Shown here one piece after another: positions 16,204-24,434 of a stretch of 64,000 nt of DNA. Positions within the stretch are counted from its first letter, which is position 1; every line of letters starts with the position of its first letter. Source of the stretch: Endozoicomonas euniceicola (GTDB lineage Bacteria; Pseudomonadota; Gammaproteobacteria; Pseudomonadales; Endozoicomonadaceae). The notes beneath the pieces are model-generated. The model did no database searches and was not told the origin of the DNA. It saw only the letters and a list, made by a program, of their open reading frames with translations. The stretch covers positions 372,001-436,000 of the forward strand of contig NZ_CP103300.1 of assembly GCF_025562755.1 (NCBI RefSeq), in the 5' to 3' direction. The position numbers and the translations under genes are program-made.

Positions 16204-17694
16204 CTAAAACTTCGCCAGAAGCGCATCATCCAACCGGTAAATATCTTCCCGAAAACGCACCCGACCATTTTTCTCTGGCCAGGCGGTGAAATAAGCAAAA
16301 TACAGGGGGACTTTCTTATGGAGTTTCAACCTGCTGGTATCACCCAGTTGCTGCAAAGCTCGCACACGGCTCGTCATGCCCTGGCTGGCAAGAATACTGT
16401 TGATCAGTTCATCAATATTTTCCACCCTGGTACAGCCAGAGCTGAAAGTGCGTACCGTTTTGTTGAATAACTCAGGCTTATGGGTATCGTGAAGATAAAC
16501 GCTAAAGCGATTAGGTGAATCCAGCTTATAACGCCCAAGGCGATTCACTTTACCCGGCTTCTGTTCCAACCGATAAGGAAAAGACTGACGGCTCAGGCTG
16601 CGCCAGTTAACCTTATCAGGATTAACCTCTCTGGCGTTGCTTTCCCAGCCGGAATAGACGGTAAACCCCTCTCGCTCCAGAAAGGACGAATCCTGTTTAG
16701 CCTTGCGCAGAAGACTGGTCGAAGCAATTGACGCAGGCACCCGCCAGGGTGGATTAATGGTAATACTCTCTATTTCATCCTGAAAGACTGGCGTCTGTCT
16801 GGATGGCAACCCAACAATCGCTTTAAATTTCTGCTGCTGGTAACGACCTGTCATCCAGAACACCCGAAATCCGGCAATATCCACCCAGACTCTCGGATAA
16901 GGCAATGTTCTCGGTAGCCAGCGCAAACGTTCCAGATTGATCCGCAGGGTTTTAATCCGCTCTAACGTCATGGCAATCAGCGCCTGTCGCGTTCTGGGGC
17001 CGAGCTTGCCATCTACCGTCAACCGAAACCTCTTCTGTATTTTACTGACTGCTGACTGATGCCTGCCGGAATAGACATTGGCAGGCAAACCATCAGCCAG
17101 ATCAAGATCTTTTAACCACTGATTCAACTGCCAGATAGAAGCATGACGATCTCCCTTTTCCAACACCCTATCATCAGGGAACTGTTGCAGGGCATTATCC
17201 AGCCACCAGCGCAACTGTTTAAGGTGCTGTTTGAGTAGTTTGTATTCAGGCAGTGCCGGCTCAACCAGACTCAGGTTGTCGTTATCAAGATGGTTTTCCA
17301 GAGAAGCGAGGACAGGCTGATCCGAAATACGCCACCCCGGTTGATAGACACGCTTGTCCAGCATGCCCGCATCAAGGGCTACAGCAAACTGTCGGGCAAT
17401 AACACGAATATTTCGGGGAGAAGGGTCCGCTGCCAGTTGCAGCCAATTCTGTTCAGGCAGACTGATGCCATGCTGGGAAGCCGTTCCAAGCCACTGAATA
17501 AGCTGCTGCCCCTTACCGGAACTGACGGAGCGATTCACAGGCTCATCAGCAATATCTGAGGTAAGCGATATTGACTGGTCAGGCAGTTCAAGCCAACCAG
17601 CGGCCTGCACACTATTAAAAAACACCGAACAGAAAAACAGCAGACTGACAAACAGCAACAACAGGAAAGGACGACAAACTCTGAAGACGAACAT
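16204..17694 (-). CDS. L,D-transpeptidase, YcbB/LdtD type
   Basis: Periplasmic enzyme that forms 3-3 cross-links in peptidoglycan. The 496-residue product has a long hydrophobic signal or anchor segment (residues 9-31), a peptidoglycan-binding domain (about 185-245, VDGKLGPRTRQAL) and a YkuD catalytic domain with YLHDTH (His402) and RTFSSGCTRVEN (nucleophile Cys421), the SSGCxR signature. Homologues such as E. coli LdtD are longer (615 residues), mostly in the N-terminal part. The upstream gap has an inverted repeat cccttttaaa / tttaaaaggg (17701-17776) and a TATAAA-like box on the minus strand, plausible but unproven promoter elements. It lies downstream of murB and could be read separately. 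Confidence 0.9.
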   Translation of the reverse strand: MFVFRVCRPFLLLLFVSLLFFCSVFFNSVQAAGWLELPDQSISLTSDIADEPVNRSVSSGKGQQLIQWLGTASQHGISLPEQNWLQLAADPSPRNIRVIARQFAVALDAGMLDKRVYQPGWRISDQPVLASLENHLDNDNLSLVEPALPEYKLLKQHLKQLRWWLDNALQQFPDDRVLEKGDRHASIWQLNQWLKDLDLADGLPANVYSGRHQSAVSKIQKRFRLTVDGKLGPRTRQALIAMTLERIKTLRINLERLRWLPRTLPYPRVWVDIAGFRVFWMTGRYQQQKFKAIVGLPSRQTPVFQDEIESITINPPWRVPASIASTSLLRKAKQDSSFLEREGFTVYSGWESNAREVNPDKVNWRSLSRQSFPYRLEQKPGKVNRLGRYKLDSPNRFSVYLHDTHKPELFNKTVRTFSSGCTRVENIDELINSILASQGMTSRVRALQQLGDTSRLKLHKKVPLYFAYFTAWPEKNGRVRFREDIYRLDDALLAKF

Positions 17695-17796
17695 GAGGAA
17701 CCCTTTTAAACAGTAATGCGTTCAAAGCCCTGATGCTTAAAAAGGCGTTGACTATTTATATGACTATTTAAAAGGGTAGACTTTCAGCGCTGACCG

Positions 17797-18816
17797 TTAA
17801 TAAACTCTGGGCTCCATTTCCAGCGCCACACCAAACACCACCTTCACCTTTTGCTGAATCACCTCGGCCAGGTGAAGCAACTCCTCAGGTTCCGCATCAC
17901 CATGATTGACCAGTACCAGCGCCTGGTGCTGCCAGGTTCCAACACGTCCTTCACGATAACCCCGTAAACCCGCCTTATCGATCAACCAGCCAGCCGCCAG
18001 TTTCCATTGCTCACCAAAAGGGAAGGCAACCAGATCTGGAAACTCCGCTCGCAGACGTGCAACAATATCTGCACTCACAATTGGGTTTTTAAAGAAACTA
18101 CCGGCATTACCAAGAACGTTCGGATCAGGGAGTTTCTGCATACGCACATCAGCAACCGCTTCACTGATCTCCATACCTGTTGGCGAACGGCGACCACAGC
18201 GCTGAGCCAGCTCCTGCTGTAATTGCCCATAACCCAGCTTTGGCTGCAAACGGGCCGACAAACGAAAGTTCACAGATGTGATAATAAACCGGTCGCGCAG
18301 AGCCTGCTTAAACACAGAGTCCCTATAGCCAAACCGGCACTCTTCCAGAGAAAAATGACGAAGTTCACCCGAGTGAATATCAACCGCTTCGAGGCTTGCA
18401 AAAAAGTCTTTCAGCTCAACACCGTAAGCCCCAATATTCTGAATGGGGGCAGCACCAACATGGCCGGGAATCAGTGACAGGTTTTCCAGCCCATAAGCTT
18501 GTTCAGTCAGGGTCCAGCGCACCAGCTCATGCCAGTTTTCGCCAGCGCCTGCCCGTATCAGGACAGCGTCATCAGAGCGCTCCAGCACAGAGCGTTCCCG
18601 CAGGTTAACAGCAATCACCAGCGCTTCAATATGACCACTTAAAACCAGGTTGCTACCACCACCAAGAGGAACGCAATCCAGCTTCTGTTCCCGGGCAAAA
18701 GCCAGCGCTTCCTGCAATTGTTCAATCGAGGTAATTTCTACAAAATAGCGGGCTAACACCTGAAAGCCGAAAGTGTTTCGACTTTTCAGGGAGTAATTTT
18801 CAACAATATTCATCAA
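17797..18816 (-). CDS. murB: UDP-N-acetylenolpyruvoylglucosamine reductase MurB
   Basis: FAD-dependent reductase that makes UDP-MurNAc, the second step of peptidoglycan precursor synthesis in the cytoplasm. The 339-residue product has the FAD-binding motif PLGGGSNLVLS, GLENLSLIPGHVGAAPIQNIGAYGVE, FGYRDSVF and the catalytic loop LGNAGSFFKNP (serine proton donor), ending ALEMEPRVY with the conserved Glu. This is the type I (E. coli-like) form. It is the last gene of the exbB-exbD-lpxK-trm112-kdsB-murB series, separated from kdsB by a heptamer inverted-repeat block. Either of two adjacent ATG codons could be the start. Confidence 0.95.
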   Translation of the reverse strand: MMNIVENYSLKSRNTFGFQVLARYFVEITSIEQLQEALAFAREQKLDCVPLGGGSNLVLSGHIEALVIAVNLRERSVLERSDDAVLIRAGAGENWHELVRWTLTEQAYGLENLSLIPGHVGAAPIQNIGAYGVELKDFFASLEAVDIHSGELRHFSLEECRFGYRDSVFKQALRDRFIITSVNFRLSARLQPKLGYGQLQQELAQRCGRRSPTGMEISEAVADVRMQKLPDPNVLGNAGSFFKNPIVSADIVARLRAEFPDLVAFPFGEQWKLAAGWLIDKAGLRGYREGRVGTWQHQALVLVNHGDAEPEELLHLAEVIQQKVKVVFGVALEMEPRVY

Positions 18817-18829
18817 GACATCATTTTTT

Positions 18830-18982
18830 CTTTAGCTTTTAGCTTTTGGCTTTTAGCTATTGGCTTTTGGCTTCTGGCCTTTGGCTTTTAGCTGTTCATG
18901 CAATCACCAACCAATAGCCAATAGCCAATAGCCAACAGCCAATAGCCAATAGCCAATAGCCAATAGCCAATAGCCAACAGCG
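18830..18982. repeat. Large inverted array of TTTTGGC/GCCAATA heptamers between kdsB and murB
   Basis: The left arm (about 18830-18893) is nine heptamers of TTTAGCT/TTTGGCT/ATTGGCT type. After a 14-base loop, the right arm (about 18908-18980) is ten units of GCCAATA/GCCAACA. The arms can pair into a long imperfect hairpin. The heptamer is the same as in the mini-elements, but the GGGGCGCAGCA ends are missing. In the transcript it would form a strong structure between kdsB and murB. Confidence 0.85.
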
Positions 18983-18985
18983 GCT

Positions 18986-19774
18986 TTACGCCACAGCTTC
19001 CCGCTCTGCGACAATACGACGAACCACTTCCAGATCCTGCTCAGTATCGACACCATGGGGTGGTGTCACCAGAGCATCGGCCACATGAATCCGCTGACCA
19101 TTCCACAACAGTCTCAGCTGCTCAAGGGATTCTAACTGCTCAATAGGGCTTTGCGGCCACTGAACATACTGGTTTAGCAGGTTCACGCGGTAAGCGTAAA
19201 TGCCAATATGGCGACGAAAGCAGTCAACATCCGGCAGTGAGGCAGAATTTGCTTCGAAGCTGTTGCGAGCCCATGGCATTGGCGCACGACTGAAGTACAG
19301 GGCATTACCGTCTTTATCAGACACGACTTTGACCACTGCCGGGTTGAACAAATCGTCACGCTGGCGGATTGGCTCTGACAGAGTCGCAGCACCTGCATGA
19401 AGATTGTCCATCAGGTTCTCTGCCACCTGATCGATAACGGAAGGCGGAATCAGCGGTTCATCCCCCTGCACATTAACAATCACTTCGTCGTCGGACATGC
19501 CATACAAACGCGCCACTTCCTGTAAGCGATCCGTTCCTGAAGGGTGATCAGGCAACGTCATGCACACTTCAGCGCCGAAGCCTTTCGCCGCCTTGAAAAT
19601 ACGCTCATCGTCGGTCGCAATAATAACCCTCTGAGCGCAGCTCTCACTGGCTCGTTCATACACATGCTGAACCATTGGCTTGCCACCAATATCAGCCAGA
19701 GGCTTACCCGGCAAACGGCTGGAGCCAAAACGGGCGGGAATGACCACTGTAAAAGGGCGGGCTGTATCAGTCAT
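18986..19774 (-). CDS. kdsB: CMP-Kdo synthetase KdsB
   Basis: 3-deoxy-manno-octulosonate cytidylyltransferase, which activates Kdo for lipopolysaccharide core assembly in the cytoplasm. The 262-residue product starts MTDTARPFTVVIPARFGSSR followed by LPGKPL, the nucleotide-binding start of the family, and has DHPSGTDR, VNVQGDEPLIPP and HIGIYAYR. I chose the ATG at 19774 because homology begins there and an AGATAGG site precedes it. The open frame extends to 19852 and overlaps nothing. It lies between the Trm112 protein and murB in the usual order. The stop codon is a few bases from the heptamer hairpin. Confidence 0.94.
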   Translation of the reverse strand: MTDTARPFTVVIPARFGSSRLPGKPLADIGGKPMVQHVYERASESCAQRVIIATDDERIFKAAKGFGAEVCMTLPDHPSGTDRLQEVARLYGMSDDEVIVNVQGDEPLIPPSVIDQVAENLMDNLHAGAATLSEPIRQRDDLFNPAVVKVVSDKDGNALYFSRAPMPWARNSFEANSASLPDVDCFRRHIGIYAYRVNLLNQYVQWPQSPIEQLESLEQLRLLWNGQRIHVADALVTPPHGVDTEQDLEVVRRIVAEREAVA

Positions 19775-19805
19775 GGAACCTATCTTTCTTTCAACTTCGG
19801 ACAAA

Positions 19806-20018
19806 TCAGCGCACTGATTCACTATTACCTTTACTTTCATCAAGGCGCTCATCGCTGGTCAGGGTACGCGCTTCACCTTCCAGCATGACAGGAATGCCGT
19901 CCCGGATTGGGAACGCCATACCACAGGGTCGGCAAATCAGTTCAGCCGTTTCTTTCGAATACTTTAATTCACCCTTGCACTGTGGGCAGGCAAGAATCTC
20001 AAACAACTTTTTATCCAT
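19806..20018 (-). CDS. Trm112-family zinc-ribbon protein (YcaR)
   Basis: A small protein of 70 residues with two cysteine pairs (Cys11/Cys14 in LACPQCKGEL and Cys29/Cys32 in ICRPCGMAFP) followed by IRDGIPVML, the Trm112/UPF0434 pattern. In eukaryotes Trm112 activates methyltransferases; the bacterial role is less clear. It is always found between lpxK and kdsB in this group, as here, and is probably in the same transcript. Confidence 0.92.
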   Translation of the reverse strand: MDKKLFEILACPQCKGELKYSKETAELICRPCGMAFPIRDGIPVMLEGEARTLTSDERLDESKGNSESVR

Positions 20019-20064
20019 GACATTTATCCATAACGCTTATCCATGATGCTTATGCATAATTTTG

Positions 20065-21132
20065 TTACCCGTGGCTCTGATTTGACACACAGTCCGGCCC
20101 TTTGGTTTCAACCAGCTGAATGATTTTATTCAGTACCGCTTCCGGAATATGTGCCTGCACCGGTAAATACCAGGCATTTGATCCGGCAAAGCTCCGACAT
20201 TTTACAGCATCTTTGGCCGTCATCAGAACCGGCAGATTATCATGAAACACAATATCGTCCGGGGCAAACGGGTGATGATCCGGGAAAGCATGAGGAATCA
20301 CACTGAACCCGAGGGATTCCAGGGTATGGAAAAAACGCTCAGGGTTTCCGATTCCCGCCACCGCATGAACTGTTCCCGCTTCAGGTGGAGTACAATCCGA
20401 ACAGCCAACCGGCACAAGGTCACCAGCTTCCATATAGATACAGTCAAAATCTACCGGCAGATCACTGGTCGGGCGACCGTTAACCAGCACCTGATCCACA
20501 GTTTGCAGCCGCTCAGGCGGTTCCCGCAAAGGCCCGGCTGGCAGACACAAACCATTACCCAGCATGCGCTGCCCATCAATCACCACTATTTCGACATGAC
20601 GCTGCAAACGGTAATGTTGCAGGCCATCATCGGTAATGATCAGGTCACAGCCACAGTTTTCAATCAGTGCTTTGGCAGCAGAAACACGATCCGGGTCGAC
20701 CACCACCGGTATTCGCAGCTGTTGTGCCAGCATAACAGGCTCATCTCCGGCAATCGCTGGATTGGTGTCCGATGTCACCTGTAATGGCAGATTCTGAGCA
20801 CCCGCTCTAAAACCGCGACTGGCAATGCCCGGACGATAGCCTTTTGCCTGCAGCGACCGGACCAGTGCCGCCACTACCGGCGTTTTACCCGTCCCACCCA
20901 CCGAGAGATTACCCACTACCACTACGGGAACCGGCGGCTGCCAGCGGTCAGAGCGGATAATTTTCCAGTAGCGTCGGTGCGCCAGCGACTTGAACAGAAC
21001 CGTTAAAGGCAATAGCAGCAGGCTCCAGCGCCCGGAGCCATACCAGCAGTTCAACACCGAGTCAGAGAAACGGTCACGCCAGGATTTAGCAGACGTTTTC
21101 GAGGAAACAGTAGACATCTTGTTACTCGACAT
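20065..21132 (-). CDS. lpxK: Tetraacyldisaccharide 4'-kinase LpxK
   Basis: Adds the 4'-phosphate to the lipid A disaccharide at the cytoplasmic face of the inner membrane. The 355-residue product has a hydrophobic N-terminal segment (WSLLLLPLTVLFKSLA, about residues 36-51), the P-loop VVVGNLSVGGTGKTP, IASRGF, DEPVMLA and IITDDGLQHYRL, as in LpxK. The first 20 residues (polar Ser/Lys-rich) are poorly conserved; a second Met at residue 6 is also possible. It begins 11 bp after exbD, the same linkage seen in Pseudomonas. Confidence 0.94.
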   Translation of the reverse strand: MSSNKMSTVSSKTSAKSWRDRFSDSVLNCWYGSGRWSLLLLPLTVLFKSLAHRRYWKIIRSDRWQPPVPVVVVGNLSVGGTGKTPVVAALVRSLQAKGYRPGIASRGFRAGAQNLPLQVTSDTNPAIAGDEPVMLAQQLRIPVVVDPDRVSAAKALIENCGCDLIITDDGLQHYRLQRHVEIVVIDGQRMLGNGLCLPAGPLREPPERLQTVDQVLVNGRPTSDLPVDFDCIYMEAGDLVPVGCSDCTPPEAGTVHAVAGIGNPERFFHTLESLGFSVIPHAFPDHHPFAPDDIVFHDNLPVLMTAKDAVKCRSFAGSNAWYLPVQAHIPEAVLNKIIQLVETKGPDCVSNQSHG

Positions 21133-21143
21133 CAGGGAGCTTG

Positions 21144-21575
21144 TTACTCCCTGTCAGAATCAGCCGGTTTGCGAGTGGTCATGCTCAGGTTGGCAAAGCC
21201 CAGCTGACCGGCGGCGTCCATGGCAGTCACCACAGACTGGTAGGGGGTTTTGGCATCGGCCGTGATCACCAGTGGCAGGCTACTGTCACCGTCACTTACT
21301 TTACCCAGGGCCGTTTTAAGGGTTTCCAGACGACTGTTCACCAGACTGTTACCGTTTACGGCAAAATCACCTTCTTTACTAATCACAATTTCGACCTGCT
21401 TCTGAACCTGTTCCTGCACTTCGCCACTGGCTTCCGGCAAATCAATCGCTAGTCGGGTTTCCTGAGTAAAGGTGGTCGACACCATAAAAAAAATCAACAG
21501 CAGGAACACCACGTCAATCAGCGGGGTCAGATTGACCGACACCTCTTCCTGGGTCTGACGACGAAATTTCATCAA
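21144..21575 (-). CDS. exbD: ExbD/TolR-family proton channel subunit
   Basis: A 143-residue inner-membrane protein with a short cytoplasmic N terminus, one membrane helix (LIDVVFLLLIFFMVSTTF) containing the conserved proton-carrying Asp, and a periplasmic domain. With ExbB it forms a proton-driven motor that energises outer-membrane processes. The copy near lpxK is distinct from tonB-linked copies, and its partner is not known from the sequence. Its start overlaps the exbB stop by four bases (ATGA), indicating translational coupling. Confidence 0.92.
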   Translation of the reverse strand: MMKFRRQTQEEVSVNLTPLIDVVFLLLIFFMVSTTFTQETRLAIDLPEASGEVQEQVQKQVEIVISKEGDFAVNGNSLVNSRLETLKTALGKVSDGDSSLPLVITADAKTPYQSVVTAMDAAGQLGFANLSMTTRKPADSDRE

Positions 21576-22204
21576 TTACCCTCGCTGCGGTCTTTCAGCT
21601 TACGCTCACCCTGCAGCACTTCAACCAGTTTGGTAGCCTCCTGCTCCATGGCCACCACCAGCTCATCAACACGGCGCACAAAGTAACGATGAAAAATAAC
21701 CGATGGAATAGCAACACTCAAGCCCGCAGCAGTGGTGATCAGTGCCTTGGAGATACCGCCAGCCAGTACACCCGCATTGCCTGTACCCTCCAGCATAATG
21801 ACCGTAAAGACATCAATCATGCCGATCACTGTACCCAGCAACCCCAGCAAGGGAGCAATGGCGGCAATAGTGCCCAGTGTGTTGAGATAACGTTCCAGCT
21901 CGTGAATCACCCGCCCGGCCTGCTCATCAATGCTCTCTTTCATAATGTCCCGGCCATAGCGGGCATTGGTAATTCCGGCGGCCAGAATCTCTCCCAGCGG
22001 TGAACTTTCTCGCAGAGTGGCAACCTTCTTGCTGTCCAGATCGTTACTCTTGATCCACTTCCATACCTGGGACAGAGTGTTACGGGGTGCAATGCGGGAA
22101 GGCCTGAGCGTCCACAGGCGCTCAAACACAATAGCCATGGCGATAATGGAGCAAAGTATGATGGGCAGCATTAACCAACCGCCGGATTTCACCAGTTCGA
22201 ACAC
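21572..22204 (-). CDS. exbB: ExbB/TolQ-family proton channel subunit
   Basis: A 210-residue inner-membrane protein with three membrane segments: WLMLPIILCSIIAMAIVF near the N terminus, and two later ones around TIAAIAPLLGLLGTVIGMIDVF and SKALITTAAGLSVAIPSVIF, the MotA/TolQ/ExbB proton channel domain. It starts with GTG at 22204 preceded by AAAGGGAA, and it is the first gene of the exbB-exbD-lpxK-trm112-kdsB-murB series. The 118 bp upstream should hold the promoter. In relatives comEC is directly upstream; here two secreted-protein genes intervene. Confidence 0.93.
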   Translation of the reverse strand: MFELVKSGGWLMLPIILCSIIAMAIVFERLWTLRPSRIAPRNTLSQVWKWIKSNDLDSKKVATLRESSPLGEILAAGITNARYGRDIMKESIDEQAGRVIHELERYLNTLGTIAAIAPLLGLLGTVIGMIDVFTVIMLEGTGNAGVLAGGISKALITTAAGLSVAIPSVIFHRYFVRRVDELVVAMEQEATKLVEVLQGERKLKDRSEGN

Positions 22205-22322
22205 TGTTTATTCCCTTTATCTGTGATCTGAGAACTTTAACACAGCACAAGGTCCGGGGTTAACTACCACAATATTCACTTTCCCGATATTGACACTCTG
22301 TATATCCTGAAGGACCGGGTAC

Positions 22323-23201
22323 TTATTGCGCACCGGAGCCGGATATTCCCGGCTGTATGGCTTCACCTATTGCCCCGGGTAGCAAATTTTCCAGCTCGCC
22401 AAATTGAGCAGAAAGCGGGGCTCGCTGTTGAAGAACTTCTGCAGGCAACCCATTTCGACCAACCACCCCCACAACATTTAAAACAAGCGTCTCCTCCCCT
22501 CTCTGGCTGACCTGAACATTGAGACTCCAATCGAATCTTCGGTTACTCGAAATCAAATCTAAATCTAAATCTAAATCTATAGAGCCGTTAGTATCGGTAG
22601 ATTCTCCTGACAAATAGATAAAGTGTCGTAAATGAGCATGGTTTGCAGTATTAAAAAAATAATGCAATAAACGATTGTCTGAAGTGGACGTTGAATCAAG
22701 AAAACCATCCCAGGGAGCTGACCCAGCCAAATGAAAAGTTGTCTCTGCCCGGATACGTGAGCCTGATAATGCCTGCATACTCAATTCTGCCTTGCCATCG
22801 TCATGAATGGTTACAACAAAAGAACGACCCCCTAACTTACGATGGGTAAGAATCAGGGCTTGCAATAAACTTTCAATAGAGATCTCTCTGATACTGTCAG
22901 GAAACGTGGGTGCAAAACAATAAGTCAAAATCCTGTTAAGCAGCGACGGCCTGGTCGATGTCGAAGCCTGATCTGAAGTGTCAGGCTCCAGGTTATATCG
23001 AACGAACTGCCCATTGGCTGGAGACACTGCCTGAACGTCATAACTGGCCCCCCGAGAATACGGCTCCTGCCGCTTAGTAATCTCCAGTAATGACATGCCG
23101 TTCAGCTGAATAATAAATTTCTGAAAATTGACGGCACGAGCCGAAGGAAAACAGAAAATAGCCATTGAAAATAAAATAATATGGGCAATGCGTTTTTTCA
23201 C
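22323..23201 (-). CDS. Secreted uncharacterised protein, paralog 1 of a tandem pair
   Basis: Family not recognised. A 292-residue product with a Sec signal peptide (IAHIILFSMAIFCFPSARA, residues 5-23). The mature part shares long segments with the gene at 23359: NFQKFIIQLNGM, LLEITKRQ, APWDGFLDSTSTSDNRLLHY and a C-terminal LVLNVVGVV. Between them lies a D-L-rich stretch (SIDLDLDLDLISSN) that looks like slipped 6-bp repeats. The pair probably arose by tandem duplication after insertion between comEC and exbB. No cysteine-rich or catalytic motif is visible. Confidence 0.75.
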   Translation of the reverse strand: MKKRIAHIILFSMAIFCFPSARAVNFQKFIIQLNGMSLLEITKRQEPYSRGASYDVQAVSPANGQFVRYNLEPDTSDQASTSTRPSLLNRILTYCFAPTFPDSIREISIESLLQALILTHRKLGGRSFVVTIHDDGKAELSMQALSGSRIRAETTFHLAGSAPWDGFLDSTSTSDNRLLHYFFNTANHAHLRHFIYLSGESTDTNGSIDLDLDLDLISSNRRFDWSLNVQVSQRGEETLVLNVVGVVGRNGLPAEVLQQRAPLSAQFGELENLLPGAIGEAIQPGISGSGAQ

Positions 23202-23271
23202 TGGTTATTCCTTTTGCATGAACAGGCGATTACCGCAAACAATGTAGGAGATAATGTCAGGAATGCAAAAA

Positions 23272-23334
23272 TTACATCAGCGGTCGCTGCCAATAATGAC
23301 TGCGCCGCTGTCGCCAGAGTCGCACATAGACCGA
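23272..23334 (-). pseudogene. Relic of the comEC 3' end between the two paralogs
   Basis: Read in the comEC frame this stretch gives VRLWRQRRSHYWQRPLM and a stop, compared with DLRSWRQRHSHYWQRPLM and a stop at the true end of comEC (24435-24497). The 70 bases downstream also match the bases after comEC. The duplicated unit was therefore comEC end plus spacer plus secreted gene. Confidence 0.88.
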
Positions 23335-23358
23335 AAGGCTGACTAGCCTGAGTATCAA

Positions 23359-24363
23359 CTAGCGTGATGGGGCTGTAACAGGCAGTGGGACGTCACCTAT
23401 TGCTTCGAGTATCAAATTCGCTGCCTCATACAATTCAACATAAAGCGGATCTAGCGGACCAAGAATTTCTCTACCTAACCCACTTCGATTAACTACCCCC
23501 ACAACATTTAAAACAAGCGCATCCTCGCCACTCTGACGAATCTGGACATCGAGATTCGAGTCGAATCGCTGGTTGCTCGAATTCAAATCTATAGAGAAAG
23601 GATTATCGCTATGTCCTTCTGCAAGAGCATTAAAGTAAGATTGTTGATAGATTCTTATAACATTAGAACTAGCAGGGGCAGTACCATTGTTATGCTCGTT
23701 TGCCAAATCGATAAAGCGAGATAGTTGAGAATGGTTAATATAATTAAACAAATAGTGCAATAAACGATTGTCTGAAGTAGACGTTGAATCAAGGAAGTTA
23801 TCCCAGGGAGCTGGCCCAACAGAATCTAAAGTTACCTGCGCCTCGATATGAGAGAAAGGTTCTACAGTGAGCCACACCGGCTCTAGCAAGCCCTCCGCCA
23901 TTATCTTTACCTGCGCGATTGATGATACCTCCACCTCCATATTCAATTCTGCATTGCCATCGTCATGGATAGTTATATCAAAAGAACGCCCCCCTAACTG
24001 ATGATGGGTATAAATCAGGGCTGGTAATAAATCGCCGATATAGCTCCTATTGGTGCAACCAAGAGCCATGCTTTCCTCCAAAAAAGCTGTATCCGGGTCA
24101 GGCACCGACTGAGGGCTCGTTGTCAAAGCCTGCTCTGAAGTGTCAGGCGCCAGATTATATCGAACAAACCGCCTGTTAGCCGGAGACACTCCCTGAACAT
24201 TATAGCTCGCACCCTGAGAAGACGACTTTTGACGCTTAGTAATTTCCAGTAAGGGCATGCCGTTCAGCTGAATAATGAATTGCTGATAATTGACCGCAAG
24301 GACTGGAGAAGCACAGAAAATAACCATTAAAAATAAAACAATATGGGTATTACATGTTTTCAC
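23359..24363 (-). CDS. Secreted uncharacterised protein, paralog 2 of a tandem pair
   Basis: A 334-residue paralog of the gene at 22323. The signal peptide is THIVLFLMVIFCASPVLA (residues 6-23), followed by NYQQFIIQLNGMPLLEITKR. It has an internal segment missing from paralog 1 (SSIAQVKIMAEGLLEPVWL and neighbours, about residues 165-185), so it may be closer to the ancestral form. It follows comEC by 71 bp. An exported role is supported by the signal peptide; nothing more can be said. Confidence 0.75.
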   Translation of the reverse strand: MKTCNTHIVLFLMVIFCASPVLAVNYQQFIIQLNGMPLLEITKRQKSSSQGASYNVQGVSPANRRFVRYNLAPDTSEQALTTSPQSVPDPDTAFLEESMALGCTNRSYIGDLLPALIYTHHQLGGRSFDITIHDDGNAELNMEVEVSSIAQVKIMAEGLLEPVWLTVEPFSHIEAQVTLDSVGPAPWDNFLDSTSTSDNRLLHYLFNYINHSQLSRFIDLANEHNNGTAPASSNVIRIYQQSYFNALAEGHSDNPFSIDLNSSNQRFDSNLDVQIRQSGEDALVLNVVGVVNRSGLGREILGPLDPLYVELYEAANLILEAIGDVPLPVTAPSR

Positions 24364-24434
24364 TGATTATTCCTTTTGCATAAACAGACGATTACCGCAA
24401 ACAAAGTAGGAGACGATGCCAGGGATGTAAAAAA

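Noticed and set aside
18830..18982. CRISPR or attachment site in the heptamer block
   Set aside because: Heptamers are contiguous without spacers, and no integrase is nearby.
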